Of a DNA stretch of 64,000 nt, positions 52,516 through 62,153 are shown in pieces. The position numbers and the translations under genes are program-made. The first letter of the stretch is position 1. Every line of letters starts with the position of its first letter. The notes beneath the pieces were generated by a model that searched no databases, was not told where the DNA came from, and saw only the letters and a list, made by a program, of their open reading frames with translations. The DNA is from Microbulbifer variabilis ATCC 700307 (GTDB lineage: Bacteria > Pseudomonadota > Gammaproteobacteria > Pseudomonadales > Cellvibrionaceae): positions 806,001 to 870,000 of the forward strand of contig NZ_AQYJ01000029.1 in the NCBI RefSeq assembly GCF_000380565.1, read 5' to 3'.

Positions 52516-53100
52516 CTATTTATTGGGCGGCTTTCTGAACTCTGTATAATGATAATATTTTGGCCTACTATCGAAACGAATGTGTAACCATGCAACACCT
52601 CCGCCCGCTGTGCTTAACCAAACAGGATTATTCGAAGCTAGCTTTAGACCTAAGCCACCAACTGTACTCCAAAGTTCATGCTGCTGCCTACTGGGTGCTG
52701 TATTGGTAAAGGAGGCTAAATGACAATAATTTACAGCGGTTTCTTGATTTGAAGGCACTACAATAGTGGCATCTTTGCCAAGATTTTGAAACCAAACAAC
52801 GGACTTTGAAGTATCACGAATATATGCCTCGAAAGGGCTTGAGTTGGGTGTTTGATCTAAAGATGGCGCATCTAAAACGACAAACTCAAATATTCCTTGC
52901 AGTGATTTCTTGGTAAATCCTGGTGTCTCCCATCTATACGCCTGATATGGAATCGCCTGAAGCGAAGAGATTAAAAAGTTCCTAAATTTCGCGTTATCCC
53001 GAAGGTACTTCAGCGCCTCATAAAATGTAACAGCCTCTCGATTATTATTAATAGTAAAGTGATACCCATTACTTACCTTAGATTTACTTAGATTCCACAT
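52516..53100 (-). CDS. Conserved-looking hypothetical protein (possibly DUF6940-like)
   Basis: The 194-residue soluble protein contains GFTKKSLQGIFEFVVLDAPS, then SPFEAYI, VVPSNQETAVNYCHLASFTN and VAWLHIRFDSRPKYYHY. The order of a VLDAPSL motif, a cysteine-histidine pair (YCHLASF) and a final RPKYYHY resembles from memory a family listed as DUF6940, but I am not certain. ATG 53100 is preferred over the GTG at 53112. No partner gene is adjacent, and the neighbourhood is AT-rich, suggesting acquired DNA. Confidence 0.55.
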   Translation of the reverse strand: MWNLSKSKVSNGYHFTINNNREAVTFYEALKYLRDNAKFRNFLISSLQAIPYQAYRWETPGFTKKSLQGIFEFVVLDAPSLDQTPNSSPFEAYIRDTSKSVVWFQNLGKDATIVVPSNQETAVNYCHLASFTNTAPSRQQHELWSTVGGLGLKLASNNPVWLSTAGGGVAWLHIRFDSRPKYYHYTEFRKPPNK

Positions 53101-53741
53101 ATTACTTACCACTGACTTTGCTCACAAAAAGTAAACAAAAATTTACTTGCATTTTGCATTGTTCCAGCAATTATCTTTCTTAATCATGAAAAGCCGAATG
53201 ACCTAACTTGACAGCAGGTGTTGATCTCTTAGCGACACTATACATTGCGATAACTAATATATTTACAATTACTTTTTCTTTTGCACGAATTTAGCTCTAT
53301 ATCTGTTTTTGTTTTTGTTTTTGTTTTTGTTTTTTATGGTAACTGTCGTATAAGTTTGAGACAAATTTTCTCAACAGCATGGCAGAAGTGTGAATTCTGC
53401 TTCAGGGCTATCTCACACATGTTAGTAATAGCTAAACGCCCTAGAGCGTCATCAACAGAATAGATAGAGTAAATTATAGACAATGAGGACGTTTCTAGTA
53501 TCAAAGGTTTGTGATATGTGACTTCCATCAAAGCAAAAAGTTACAATCGCATTGACTTTTTTTTTCATGGCGGTACGATCGCCTCATTGCAATGGATTTG
53601 AATAAAAATGGATTGCAATTGAATAATAACGGTACTTACAAAATGGAGTACCACAAGGATTGTCTTACAAGGTTGTGTGTGATAGCAGTTTTGGGCTGCT
53701 ATTAGTTGACTACTGCTTTGTATCTTAGGAGTTTTCGCCTT
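53101..53741. other. Promoter-side gap with a GTTTTT microsatellite
   Basis: Five tandem GTTTTT units (53305-53335) are the only repeat here. No gene was recognised. The next gene has AGGAG at 53726-53730, eleven bases before its ATG. Confidence 0.45.
53305..53335. repeat. Hexamer microsatellite (GTTTTT x5)
   Basis: Guanines at 53305, 53311, 53317, 53323 and 53329 are each followed by at least five thymines. Such a tract can change length by slippage; it lies between two unknown genes. Confidence 0.9.
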
Positions 53742-54362
53742 ATGGCAAGAGGCTATTTGAGAAGTTACCCGTTCTCAGTTAGGTTAAGCCCGTCTGCACT
53801 CAGTAATTTAGCGATTGTACAGTTGAATTACGCATATACGGGTGTGATGGAAATCACAACTGGAATCATTGATTTATGTGGCGCAGCCGGGACTAACCCG
53901 CACTACAACACGAGAACACCTATAAAGCATGATATTTTTCCTCAATTCGTCGGCACTCATAATGTCGCTCCAATTGTACATGGAGGAAGAGGTAGCGGTA
54001 ATACGAGCCATCAACAGTTAGCTCGTGTCATTATGGCTCAAAACAATCGCTTAGCATCGTCGGAAGATGATTTTTGTGGTTTCACTATTAGGTTCAACGG
54101 TAAGCCAAACGCGGATTTTTCAGGGACATCTCGATCCTTGAATATGGGCATCGGATTTTCCAATGGAGAGCTCGAACTCTGCTTGAGAAATGCCATTATG
54201 CAAAAAGTTGCTTCCGTAATCCGTTTATACGGGTGGACCAATTTGACTTACGCTCCACCTCGAGCTGACCCTAATGCGGCCAATGCTGCACGAGGCCGCG
54301 GGATTCATGCCGCTGGACTGCTTGCCAGTATTCAGCAACTCAACCGCACACCAGCTATTTAA
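53742..54362 (+). CDS. Protein of unknown function
   Basis: The 206-residue product starts MARGYLRSYPFSVRLSPSAL and has no signal peptide, membrane helix or motif I recognise. A notable histidine- and glycine-containing segment, NVAPIVHGGRGSGNTSHQQL, and a C-terminal NAANAARGRGIHAAG stretch are visible. The start is set by AGGAG at 53726-53730; the TTG at 53706 is less likely. No neighbour gives a hint of function. It could belong to the same acquired block as the phage remnants on its right. Confidence 0.5.
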   Translation: MARGYLRSYPFSVRLSPSALSNLAIVQLNYAYTGVMEITTGIIDLCGAAGTNPHYNTRTPIKHDIFPQFVGTHNVAPIVHGGRGSGNTSHQQLARVIMAQNNRLASSEDDFCGFTIRFNGKPNADFSGTSRSLNMGIGFSNGELELCLRNAIMQKVASVIRLYGWTNLTYAPPRADPNAANAARGRGIHAAGLLASIQQLNRTPAI

Positions 54363-54755
54363 CTTGCTCCATTTTGGAAAAAGAGTATGGTTAATATACT
54401 GATCACTTAGTTAGTGATAATGCAGATGTAGAAATTTTCTGACAAAACCCTATTATTGGTAGCGGGTGGTTGGAGCGCCGAACAAGGAATGTTTGGCGAT
54501 ATACCGTCTGTAGATAGCAGGAGCTTGTATTAGTAGCTAATAGCTGGAAAGGTGTGAATTCGATACTATCGCCTAAAGCTAAACTAATTACTACTGATTG
54601 GCTTGACGCCTTCTGCCGAATAAATCACATTACTTGACCTTGAACTGACAGAACACCTTCTGAAAACTACCAAATGTCAGATCAACTTTGGGTTACGATA
54701 ATTAAGACTGTCATTTAAAATGGAAGCTTGCCGGTAGAGTAGGGCGGCGGTATTA
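54363..54755. other. Gap between unknown gene and recombinase
   Basis: The region separates convergent genes. No gene, hairpin or attachment-like repeat was identified by eye. Confidence 0.4.
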
Positions 54756-56009
54756 CTACCGCACTTCCTTTACTCGTTTAGTTCGTCCACTCTCGTGCCG
54801 CTCACGCATATCTGAATCAATATACCGATCAGTGGTGGCCATACTGGCGTGGCCAGCGTCATCACGGACATGCTCACGGGGCCGGTATTTTACATCCTCT
54901 GAGATGCCGGTATGCCTTAACCAGTGCACTGTTGCCGCTTTTAAGTCCTCAGCGTCTTCTCCCAAACCTTCTTCAACCATCCTCTGGTAGGCAGCATCAA
55001 AACAGCTCTGTACGATGATCCGTACTTGTCGGGTGCTGGTAACAGGTCCCTTGCCGCGGGACTTTTGTAACAAGGGTGTTTGCTCGTTGATACTCGGCAA
55101 AGCAGGCAGTTGTAAGTGGATTCTATAGCGTTTCAGTGCATTCAACATTTGATCGCAAACAGTGATTGCTCGCCCTTTGTTACCTTTACCTGTGACATGG
55201 AACCACCAGTTTCCGTCGCGATCTTTCTTGAAATCGCCCATAACAGGTGCAGACCTTTCATCGGCAACCAATTCCGAGATTCGCAGGTACATGGCGAATA
55301 GGGCGTTCATAATAAACAATGTACGTTCATGGTCACCAGGTGACATTTCAGCCATGACTTCGGCCGTTTCCAGTACATAATCCCATTGCAGATTACTGAT
55401 ACGTCGTACGACTTGGTTTTGCTGTTGGCGCCGCACAAACTTACTTTTCTGTCGGATGAGAGCTACGGGGTTGGCTGGGACCAAGCCTTCCTGATAAAGG
55501 AAATCAAACAAGGATGATAATGCGGTAAAAATACACTTGATAGCAGCCTGGGACGGACGAAAGTCTTTGGGTGAAGGCGTTTTGCCAGCTCGAAACTCAA
55601 CCTTGGAAACATTGACCACAAATGGTCGCCAGTCTGCATTCACAAAGCGCTGACCATTTCTGGTTTTAAACCTTGCTACATTCTTAGTACCGATCCAAGC
55701 AATCGGCGGTTCAATGCAAAACTGTACAAAATCCTCAATGTGTTCACGCTTCAGCGTCATAATCGAAATTTCCTCTACGCGCCACGCCCATTGCAGCAAT
55801 CGTTCGATCTCTCGGCGGTAACTGTTAAATGTTGCTTGGCTGCCGTTATAGCTGTAGAGAAACTTCAGCGCGAATTCCAGATCAGTGTCAGCGCCGGGAA
55901 TCTGCTTGCTAATATACTGGCTCGATGAAAAGCTCGTGTAGCGAAATGGATTCTCAAGATTGCTGAGGTTGTCGATGATTGGCGCAGGCGGCTGGTTGGT
56001 GGCAGACAT
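54756..56009 (-). CDS. Tyrosine recombinase/integrase of the inovirus-like remnant
   Basis: The 417-residue protein has a SAM-like N-terminal domain and a catalytic domain with Arg in YLRISELV, Lys in VTGKGNKGRA, HWLRHTGIS (HxxR), and DDAGHASMATTDRYIDSD, giving the last His and nucleophile Tyr. It is longer than XerC/D and belongs to the site-specific integrases that also occur beside inovirus-type genes. ATG 56009 is chosen over TTG 56042. It lies downstream of a CxxC protein and a broken zot gene on the same strand. A truncated homologue at 61742-62071 shares HWLRHTG. Confidence 0.88.
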   Translation of the reverse strand: MSATNQPPAPIIDNLSNLENPFRYTSFSSSQYISKQIPGADTDLEFALKFLYSYNGSQATFNSYRREIERLLQWAWRVEEISIMTLKREHIEDFVQFCIEPPIAWIGTKNVARFKTRNGQRFVNADWRPFVVNVSKVEFRAGKTPSPKDFRPSQAAIKCIFTALSSLFDFLYQEGLVPANPVALIRQKSKFVRRQQQNQVVRRISNLQWDYVLETAEVMAEMSPGDHERTLFIMNALFAMYLRISELVADERSAPVMGDFKKDRDGNWWFHVTGKGNKGRAITVCDQMLNALKRYRIHLQLPALPSINEQTPLLQKSRGKGPVTSTRQVRIIVQSCFDAAYQRMVEEGLGEDAEDLKAATVHWLRHTGISEDVKYRPREHVRDDAGHASMATTDRYIDSDMRERHESGRTKRVKEVR

Positions 56010-56119
56010 AGAAGCTTTAAATTGTTGTTGGAATGCGGCCAATTATACGTGGAAAACACTCAAATATAAATATTCCGATATTCACAAATATCGGAATTAA
56101 CGCAACCCATTGATCCCCC

Positions 56120-56476
56120 TCATGTTTTCAATTTTTTCTTGGCAGCTATTTCCGATAACCAAGTCTGACCCTGTTTTCCGAACGATTGATCGCGGTGTTC
56201 GTACCGAGCCGTGATCTGGTCAAGCTCTCCGATGATTTCCTGTAGTGCTCCCATGATGCTCTCTGTCTGTTTTAAGTCCCTGGTTGTTAGGTTAACCAGG
56301 TCAGTGTTTATGCTCGCGAGGAAGTCGCGGAGCGGCTGAACCTCGTTAGCAAAAATGGTTAAGTGCAGATCAAACGGCGCTGGGTTATCAACCAAGATTC
56401 CAGCTCCTGCACATCCGTCGCAAAGTCTCCATTGCCTGTCTATGCCTATCCCTGCGCATGTACTACAAAGCCTCAC
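56120..56476 (-). CDS. Small CxxC (DnaJ-type zinc finger-like) protein of the phage remnant
   Basis: The 118-residue protein begins CSTCAGIGIDRQWRLCDGCA, two CxxC pairs in the spacing of a DnaJ-like zinc finger, followed by a helical domain (LRDFLASINTDLVNLTTRDL) that looks like a coiled coil. GTG is the start. It is located between zot and the recombinase. Small zinc-finger proteins in such positions are often DNA-binding regulators of filamentous phages, but this is inference. Confidence 0.5.
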   Translation of the reverse strand: MRLCSTCAGIGIDRQWRLCDGCAGAGILVDNPAPFDLHLTIFANEVQPLRDFLASINTDLVNLTTRDLKQTESIMGALQEIIGELDQITARYEHRDQSFGKQGQTWLSEIAAKKKLKT

Positions 56477-56480
56477 GAGC

Positions 56481-56557
56481 AGCTATTGTCATCCGGCTAG
56501 CTCTTCGCTCGCTGCGGGCTCTCGCTACGCTCATGCGCTAGCCTCCTGCCAATAGCT
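56481..56557. repeat. Long imperfect inverted repeat between zot remnant and CxxC gene
   Basis: AGCTATTG (56481-56488) and GGCTAGC (56495-56501) pair with GCTAGCC (56537-56543) and CAATAGCT (56550-56557). The interior is rich in CGCT/AGCG repeats. It overlaps the zot end and could be a terminator or a phage single-strand structure. Confidence 0.55.
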
Positions 56558-57722
56558 GTTCAGGTTGTGGCGGATACGCGAAGGGATCTGTGATGGGTTC
56601 GGGCTCTACCTTGCGACACAGAACAATCAAAGACTCTGTGCCAACGATGATGCGAACCATGCAGCTGTTAATGGGCTGCACGGTAAAACCAAGCTCTCGA
56701 AGCTCTTGCGATGTCACGGTGTAATCGTCACTCCCGTCGGTAGCTTCAAAGAGATAATCATCGTGCTCGCCGCGCGTTGTGTGGCCAGTGATACGGGTTA
56801 ATTCGAACTGAAGCTGATGCGCTAGACGGACGATTGCACCGTTATGAACAAGAGCCCCCGAACTAGGAACATTGCGCACACCATCACCGCTAGGAACATC
56901 AGGATTCGGCGCAGGACTTTGCGCCACAGGAACTTGAACAGGCTCTTTACTGGCTTGGCGATCTTCAAGCAGATCGACCACAGAAGCTCCAAAGTACATG
57001 AAGCTAAGTAGGCAGACTGCGAGCATAAAGAGGAGCTTTGGGCTCTTAAGCGCTTTAAATGCAACCGCAGATTCCCGGTGATCCCCGGTTTCTGTGGACT
57101 TGTAGCACTTCCAGATTTTGGGGTTTGCTCTGTATTCCTTCGCCTGGATGAGGTGAGAAACGGCTTTGCCGTTGTTCTCTGGGTCATGCTTTATCTCCTT
57201 CCATCAGGGCCTGAACTTCCAGGGCAAAACGCCAGTCATGTTGCGGTGACGGAATGCAAACTCAGTATTGAGGCGCAGCTCCTTATGGATCTTGCCGATG
57301 TTTGGCGAGACCAAGAACACATCCCAGTTAAAGTGCCGGTGACGTTCGAAGGCTTCCCATAAAGTACTGGGGCGCTCGATGTGTTTGGTGTTGCCGTCGG
57401 AGTCGGTCCAGGTAACCGGCGGAACATTATCGCTAGGGTGGATGGTCACAGAGTCGGGATTAAAACCGCCCCGCCCTTCCCTGTAGATGGTTTGACATTC
57501 GTCCAGGACAAGCAGCGCATCGAAGGGGGTCCAGTGGAACCAGCGCGCGAGGTGTTGTTTTGCTTTGTCGTTGCCCTGGGTATCGATATAGATAAGCTCT
57601 TCATCCTGGGGAATGTCTACGTCCAGGGCTTCACAGATTACGTAAAACAATCTACGTGTTCTTAATAGTATTGACACCCTAAAGATTGCTGTCTTTGTCT
57701 CGTTGGAAATTGGGCCGTTCAA
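56538..57722 (-). pseudogene. zot: Zot-like filamentous-phage assembly ATPase, broken
   Basis: The frame reads FYVICEALDVDIPQDEELIY, ARWFHWTPFDALLVLDECQT, TLWEAFERHRHFNWDVFLVS and FRHRNMTGVLPWKFRP, a zonula occludens toxin-type domain with the Walker B-like LLVLDECQ. It is interrupted by an in-frame TGA at 57204-57206, then continues WKEIKHDPENNGKAVSHL, NPKIWKCYKSTETGD and a membrane helix LLFMLAVCLLSFMYFGASVV to the end at 56538. The Walker A N terminus is missing; before 57756 there is a stop. Zot proteins assemble and extrude filamentous phages. This copy is inactive by truncation and nonsense mutation. Confidence 0.85.
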
Positions 57723-57863
57723 AGTTAATCCAAAAGCATATTGGTTCGGAATTATTCAGCGGTTTTCTAAGGCAAAAATAGACTTTTACCCTATTATAAA
57801 ACAACTGAAGATAATCTAAAAAAATTAGAATTCATCTCTGACCACATCAATCACATATTTATC

Positions 57864-59642
57864 ATGAATATACTTTACCTGCTAAGCCTAACACTTTGTG
57901 TTGTTTTACTATCCTCCTTCACAACCGACTCAGAGAAAGCTGATCGGGTCTTAACTGGAGGTATAATAGAGACAATGAACCCCAATCAGCCTAAAGCAAC
58001 AGCAGTCGCCATACTTAATGGGAAAATTATTTATGTAGGGAATGATAAAGGCGCCAAAAAATACATTGGTGATAAGACGGATGTAGTCGCCCTCAATGGA
58101 AAGTATGTCACTCCTGGCTTTATTGAGTCTCACAGTCACGTTGTTGCTTCTGCATGGACCACTATGGGAGTAGACTTAAGTGCCGCCCGCTCAGTAGATG
58201 ACATTGGTCGGATATTGAAAGATTATGTCGAAGAAAACCCCAACGAAAAGGGTCCTCTCATTGGATTTGGGTGGATGCCAGCGAATATAGGTGCCAGGGG
58301 GCCAAGGGCTAAGGATCTCGATAAATGGAACCTTGGCCGGCCAACCATTGCTATTGGAAATGCTGTTCACGATGCTGGACTAAACACACTAGCACTTAGA
58401 GCAGCCGGGATTGATAACAATACCCCGGACATTCAGCCCGGTGTAATGTTTTGGGAGCGAGATAAAGAAAATAATATCACCGGCTTGGGAATTGAGGTCA
58501 TTTTCTTCGATGCATTTATCAAAATTGGGGCCTGGCAACCCGAAAAAATGGTTCCTGAATCTATAGATAAACTACAAGGTTTCCTTGCCAAGCAGGGAGT
58601 CACCACAGCCATGGTCCCTGGATTGGTAACACCTGCGGCAGCTGTCAGTTCAGAACTATCAATGGAAGACATGCGTGAAATCATGGCTATTTTGAAACGG
58701 CGAGCAGATCGCGGTGAAGCCCAGATGCGTCTTAACGTGATGCCAATGTTTAAACTTCCAGATGCAGATCCTCAGGAATTTGTTGATTTTACTTTAGAAA
58801 TGAAGTCACTCTATAACGATGATATGGTGCGTGTTGATAAGGTTAAAATTCATCCTGAGCTAGCTTGGAATCAACGCGGAGCCACTCAACTCGTTCCCTA
58901 CTTACCGGAGAACAAAGATGATGCACCTACATGGGGTAAGTATGGTGTCACCCCTGATCGAATTTTTGAGGTTATAAACAGAGCCAATAAGAATGGGTTG
59001 GATGTCATTACACATGCCGACGGCGCCCGTCTTATCAAACGACTTACGGAAATTATCATAGAAGCAAAAAAACACTACCCAGATGCACGTAATCGCCTTG
59101 ACCATATCTCTATGATGGATTTAGAAACACGAGAGAAAGTCGTAAAAAATAACATTCCCACTAATGCCACTCCAATGTTTGTTAATGAACTTGACGCGGG
59201 GCTAAAAGGCAAGGTGATCTATCAATATATGCCACGGGATTATATTGAAGAGGCCCTTAGCCCTTACCAAGAGCTGGCAAATAAGTATGACAATGTCTCT
59301 TTATCTGGCGATACACCAGCAGCCCCCATTGATCGTGCTTATCCCATCTATTTGATGCAACAGTCTATGACTAACAAAGAGCCATCTATTGAAGGTTCAA
59401 CAGCATTCCCCCCATGGCGCCCTACTTTGACTATTGATCAAGCATTACATGCCTATACGGTAGCACCAGCCTGGCAGATGCGCATGGAAGACAAAATAGG
59501 CTCGATAGAAGTAGGAAAGTATGCAGATATGGCAATTTTCGAAAAGAGTCTAAGGGATATTGAACCGGACAACTTGATAGAAGAAGCCAAAGTTGTTGGG
59601 ACTCTTCTTAACGGAAAATTTACCCACCGTGAAAACCTATAA
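57864..59642 (+). CDS. Exported metal-dependent amidohydrolase (YtcJ-like)
   Basis: The 592-residue protein has a signal peptide (ILYLLSLTLCVVLLSSF). The amidohydrolase signature VTPGFIESHSHVVASAW (HxH) is present, with KVKIHPELAWN, VITHADGARL, DHISMMD and SLSGDTPAAP (Asp) as further metal ligands and active-site parts. The C terminus IDQALHAYTVAPAWQM and GSIEVGKYADMAIFEK is typical of this branch. It hydrolyses an amide or similar bond in an unknown compound, in the periplasm. It and the cytochrome peroxidase lie between two phage remnants. Confidence 0.85.
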   Translation: MNILYLLSLTLCVVLLSSFTTDSEKADRVLTGGIIETMNPNQPKATAVAILNGKIIYVGNDKGAKKYIGDKTDVVALNGKYVTPGFIESHSHVVASAWTTMGVDLSAARSVDDIGRILKDYVEENPNEKGPLIGFGWMPANIGARGPRAKDLDKWNLGRPTIAIGNAVHDAGLNTLALRAAGIDNNTPDIQPGVMFWERDKENNITGLGIEVIFFDAFIKIGAWQPEKMVPESIDKLQGFLAKQGVTTAMVPGLVTPAAAVSSELSMEDMREIMAILKRRADRGEAQMRLNVMPMFKLPDADPQEFVDFTLEMKSLYNDDMVRVDKVKIHPELAWNQRGATQLVPYLPENKDDAPTWGKYGVTPDRIFEVINRANKNGLDVITHADGARLIKRLTEIIIEAKKHYPDARNRLDHISMMDLETREKVVKNNIPTNATPMFVNELDAGLKGKVIYQYMPRDYIEEALSPYQELANKYDNVSLSGDTPAAPIDRAYPIYLMQQSMTNKEPSIEGSTAFPPWRPTLTIDQALHAYTVAPAWQMRMEDKIGSIEVGKYADMAIFEKSLRDIEPDNLIEEAKVVGTLLNGKFTHRENL

Positions 59643-59974
59643 CAACAGTCACCGCATCAAAGGCTATGTGTCTCGTGTATAGAATGATAACAGTTACTTT
59701 ACACCCCCCTTAAGATATCACCACATACATTAAATCCAAAAATTATTCAGTATCCTACTTATCTTTTGAGCAGTTATTTTAACTTCGTATAACTTACAAA
59801 AAGTAATACTCTTCTATATGTTGCCGAGAATAAATGTAATTGTTACGTAAGCGGTACACAAATTACATACTTTTATGAGTAGTGGGGTTTATGCCCCGCT
59901 TACGAAGGCCAACAGCGATTAGCAAGCAGTGGATCTGCTCGCCGACCAATTACTGGTTATGGAGAAAGTACACA
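59643..59974. other. Gap after the amidohydrolase gene
   Basis: An AT-rich 330-bp stretch without a gene; it contains the ribosome-binding site GGAGAAAG for the short ORF at 59975. Confidence 0.35.
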
Positions 59975-60121
59975 ATGATTAAGTTAGGACTGTTCCGGAG
60001 AACTATTTTTTTCGCTTGCTCGATATTATCGTCCACTGTTGCGATAAACCCTGTAGCCCATTCGCAGGTAGTTAAGGAGTCATTTATCGTTCGAGAAAAT
60101 ATCACACCACCAACCGGCTAG
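59975..60121 (+). CDS. Short exported peptide or truncated gene
   Basis: This 48-residue frame begins MIKLGLFRRTIFFACSILSS and contains a full signal peptide (cleavage near AHSQV), then only 20 more residues. GGAGAAAG is seven bases upstream of ATG 59975, so translation is likely. It may be the start of a gene whose body was lost by rearrangement, as the region is rich in remnants. Confidence 0.45.
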   Translation: MIKLGLFRRTIFFACSILSSTVAINPVAHSQVVKESFIVRENITPPTG

Positions 60122-60451
60122 CAGAAATGCGAATCATTTCTCTTTGGAGGTACCGATAAGTATCCCCTCAACCCTACACTTCCTTGCCACCTCAGAAATT
60201 GCCCTGCAATATTAAAGGTAAATAGCAAGACTTCAATCTCGTCAAATCCAGTGCACTCAATGTATAGGTCAAGTTCTGAATAATATTTGAAAAATATTTT
60301 GTGAACAATTCTGGATATTCTAAAAATCAACAAATTTTTTGCTAAATCATGGTATCAGCTGAACGAGCTACCCTATATAGTGGCACCGCCTAACTTTGAT
60401 TAAAAGTAGGTTAGTTTTCATTGTTTTTTGAGAAGTGGGAGAGATACCAAA
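60122..60451. other. Gap upstream of the cytochrome peroxidase gene
   Basis: No coding frame is supported; a 71-codon minus-strand open frame lacks features. A GGGAGAG ribosome-binding site ends the gap. Confidence 0.35.
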
Positions 60452-61465
60452 GTGATTAAGAAAATTTTTTTGAAAAGAGATCTAAAGCTTTCAATCATTT
60501 GCGGCTTGATAGCGGGAGCAAGCTTGCTATCAACAACGGCCACGGCCGAAGTTGATATAAATCAATTACGTCAACAATCAAAAATTATGTTCGGCACTCT
60601 CTCAGAAACTATGCCAGGCAGTGAGAATGACACCCCAGCTATGGTTGAGCTTGGAAAAACACTGTTCATGGACAAACGGCTTTCAGTCAATGATAGCCAA
60701 TCCTGTAACAGCTGCCATCAAGTAGGGAACTACAACGGTTCGGGCGTTGACAATGAAACGACATCACCGGGAGCTTTACCTGGTACCAAGGGTGATCGAA
60801 ACTCTCCAACGGTCTGGAACTCAGGATTCCAGATGGCTCAATTTTGGGATGGTCGCGCAGAGGACCTGAAGGAACAGGCCAAAGGTCCAATTTTAAACCC
60901 TGTAGAGATGGGGATGCCTTCAGAAGAGGCTGTTGAGACAAAGATTTCAAAAATTGCCGAATATCAAGAAAGTTTCAAACACGCCTTTGGTAAAGAAAAT
61001 GCTATCTCTTACGACAATATTGCTCAGGCCATAGCTGCATTTGAGCGCACCCTGATTACGAATGATCGTTTTGATGATTTTATGAGTGGCGATGATCAGG
61101 CCATGACAAAAAGTGAGTTAAAGGGCTTACAAACCTTTATCAACACTGGTTGTTCAACATGCCACAATGGTGCAACCTTGGGTGGAAACATGTACCAGAA
61201 GATGGGGCTAGTCAACCAATATCCACACCAAGAAGATTTAGGTCGTTATAAAGTTACAGGCCTTGAAAAAGATAAAATGATGTTTAAAGTTCCAATGCTA
61301 CGCGATGTAAGCAGAAGCGCTCCTTACTTCCACGACGGGCGTGTAGAAACCATTGAGCAAGCAATTTACGATATGGCTTGGTACCAATTGGGGCAGAAAT
61401 TAAGCACACAACAAGTAGATGATATTGCAACTTTCCTAAACGCTTTAGAACATCAAGCTCATTAA
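60452..61465 (+). CDS. Di-haem cytochrome c peroxidase (MauG/CcpA family)
   Basis: The 337-residue protein starts at GTG 60452, eight bases after GGGAGAG; the TTG at 60428 is not needed. A signal peptide (LSIICGLIAGASLLSTTATA) leads it to the periplasm. Two c-type haem sites are present, CNSCH and CSTCH, separated by about 150 residues, as in bacterial di-haem peroxidases; FWDGRAEDLKEQAKGPILNP and APYFHDGRVETIEQAI are family motifs. It reduces hydrogen peroxide with electrons from cytochrome c. A terminator follows directly. Confidence 0.94.
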   Translation: MIKKIFLKRDLKLSIICGLIAGASLLSTTATAEVDINQLRQQSKIMFGTLSETMPGSENDTPAMVELGKTLFMDKRLSVNDSQSCNSCHQVGNYNGSGVDNETTSPGALPGTKGDRNSPTVWNSGFQMAQFWDGRAEDLKEQAKGPILNPVEMGMPSEEAVETKISKIAEYQESFKHAFGKENAISYDNIAQAIAAFERTLITNDRFDDFMSGDDQAMTKSELKGLQTFINTGCSTCHNGATLGGNMYQKMGLVNQYPHQEDLGRYKVTGLEKDKMMFKVPMLRDVSRSAPYFHDGRVETIEQAIYDMAWYQLGQKLSTQQVDDIATFLNALEHQAH

Positions 61466-61472
61466 GCTATTT

Positions 61473-61490
61473 CCCACCCTTCGGGGTGGG
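61473..61490 (+). terminator. Intrinsic terminator after the cytochrome peroxidase gene
   Basis: A 7-bp perfect stem CCCACCC/GGGTGGG with a TTCG tetraloop starts eight bases after the stop codon; a weak T-rich tail follows. Confidence 0.75.
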
Positions 61491-61741
61491 GCCCTTTCAC
61501 TCTATTTAATTTTGGTTAGGCTCACGGATTTCAAATCACTAGCTCATTGATAACTTATAATCATTCAGCCTTGCCTCTGTGTATCAACCACATTCAGAGA
61601 TAGCAGCTAGCAGACTAAACAGTTTCCTGATTGCTAACCAGTTGATAATGTATAGTGCTCTAATAATATCTATACCAAGTCGGAAAACTGAAATCCATAG
61701 GGAGATGTACAGTTTTCAGCTACCGATTTGCGGCAGCTCCA

Positions 61742-62071
61742 TTGAATTACTGTTCACTACCTGAGCATTCAGTCATCAGATGTCTTTATCCAGGATTACG
61801 GGCACGAACAATTGCGATACTTACTCAAGAGGTATTTGATTTAGCTAGTGAAGAGATGACGCGAGATGGTTTTGAGGATGATGCGAAAGTTCTCCTGGCC
61901 ACGTCGACTCATTGGCTTCGTCATACTGGTGCCTCAATGGATGCAGAAAATAGAGATCTTAAAGACCTATCGGTAGACCTAGGACATGGGAAACTGTGTA
62001 CTACTGATAAAGAATATGTTCACGCCGATGATAAAAAGCGTGCAGTTTCAGGGAGAACGAGGCGAATTTGA
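61742..62071 (+). pseudogene. C-terminal fragment of a tyrosine recombinase
   Basis: The 109-codon frame holds EMTRDGFEDDAKVLLATSTH, WLRHTGAS, KDLSVDLGHG and YVHADDKKRAVSGRTRRI, the last third of the integrase type found intact at 54756-56009 (HWLRHTGIS, TKRVKEVR). The N-terminal two thirds and the arginine box are missing, and the preceding 40 codons are frameshifted. It is a dead remnant, in the opposite orientation to the intact gene. Confidence 0.75.
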
Positions 62072-62153
62072 AAATAAATTATGCATCAATAGATTGCAAT
62101 TAATAGAAAAATAGTATTTTGAACAATGATGTATTGATCGTCGACGCGCGCTA

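Noticed and set aside
56822..57187. A 121-codon minus-strand frame inside the zot region
   Set aside because: The conserved zot tail is in another frame (NPKIWKCYKSTETGD); this frame is an overlapping shadow.
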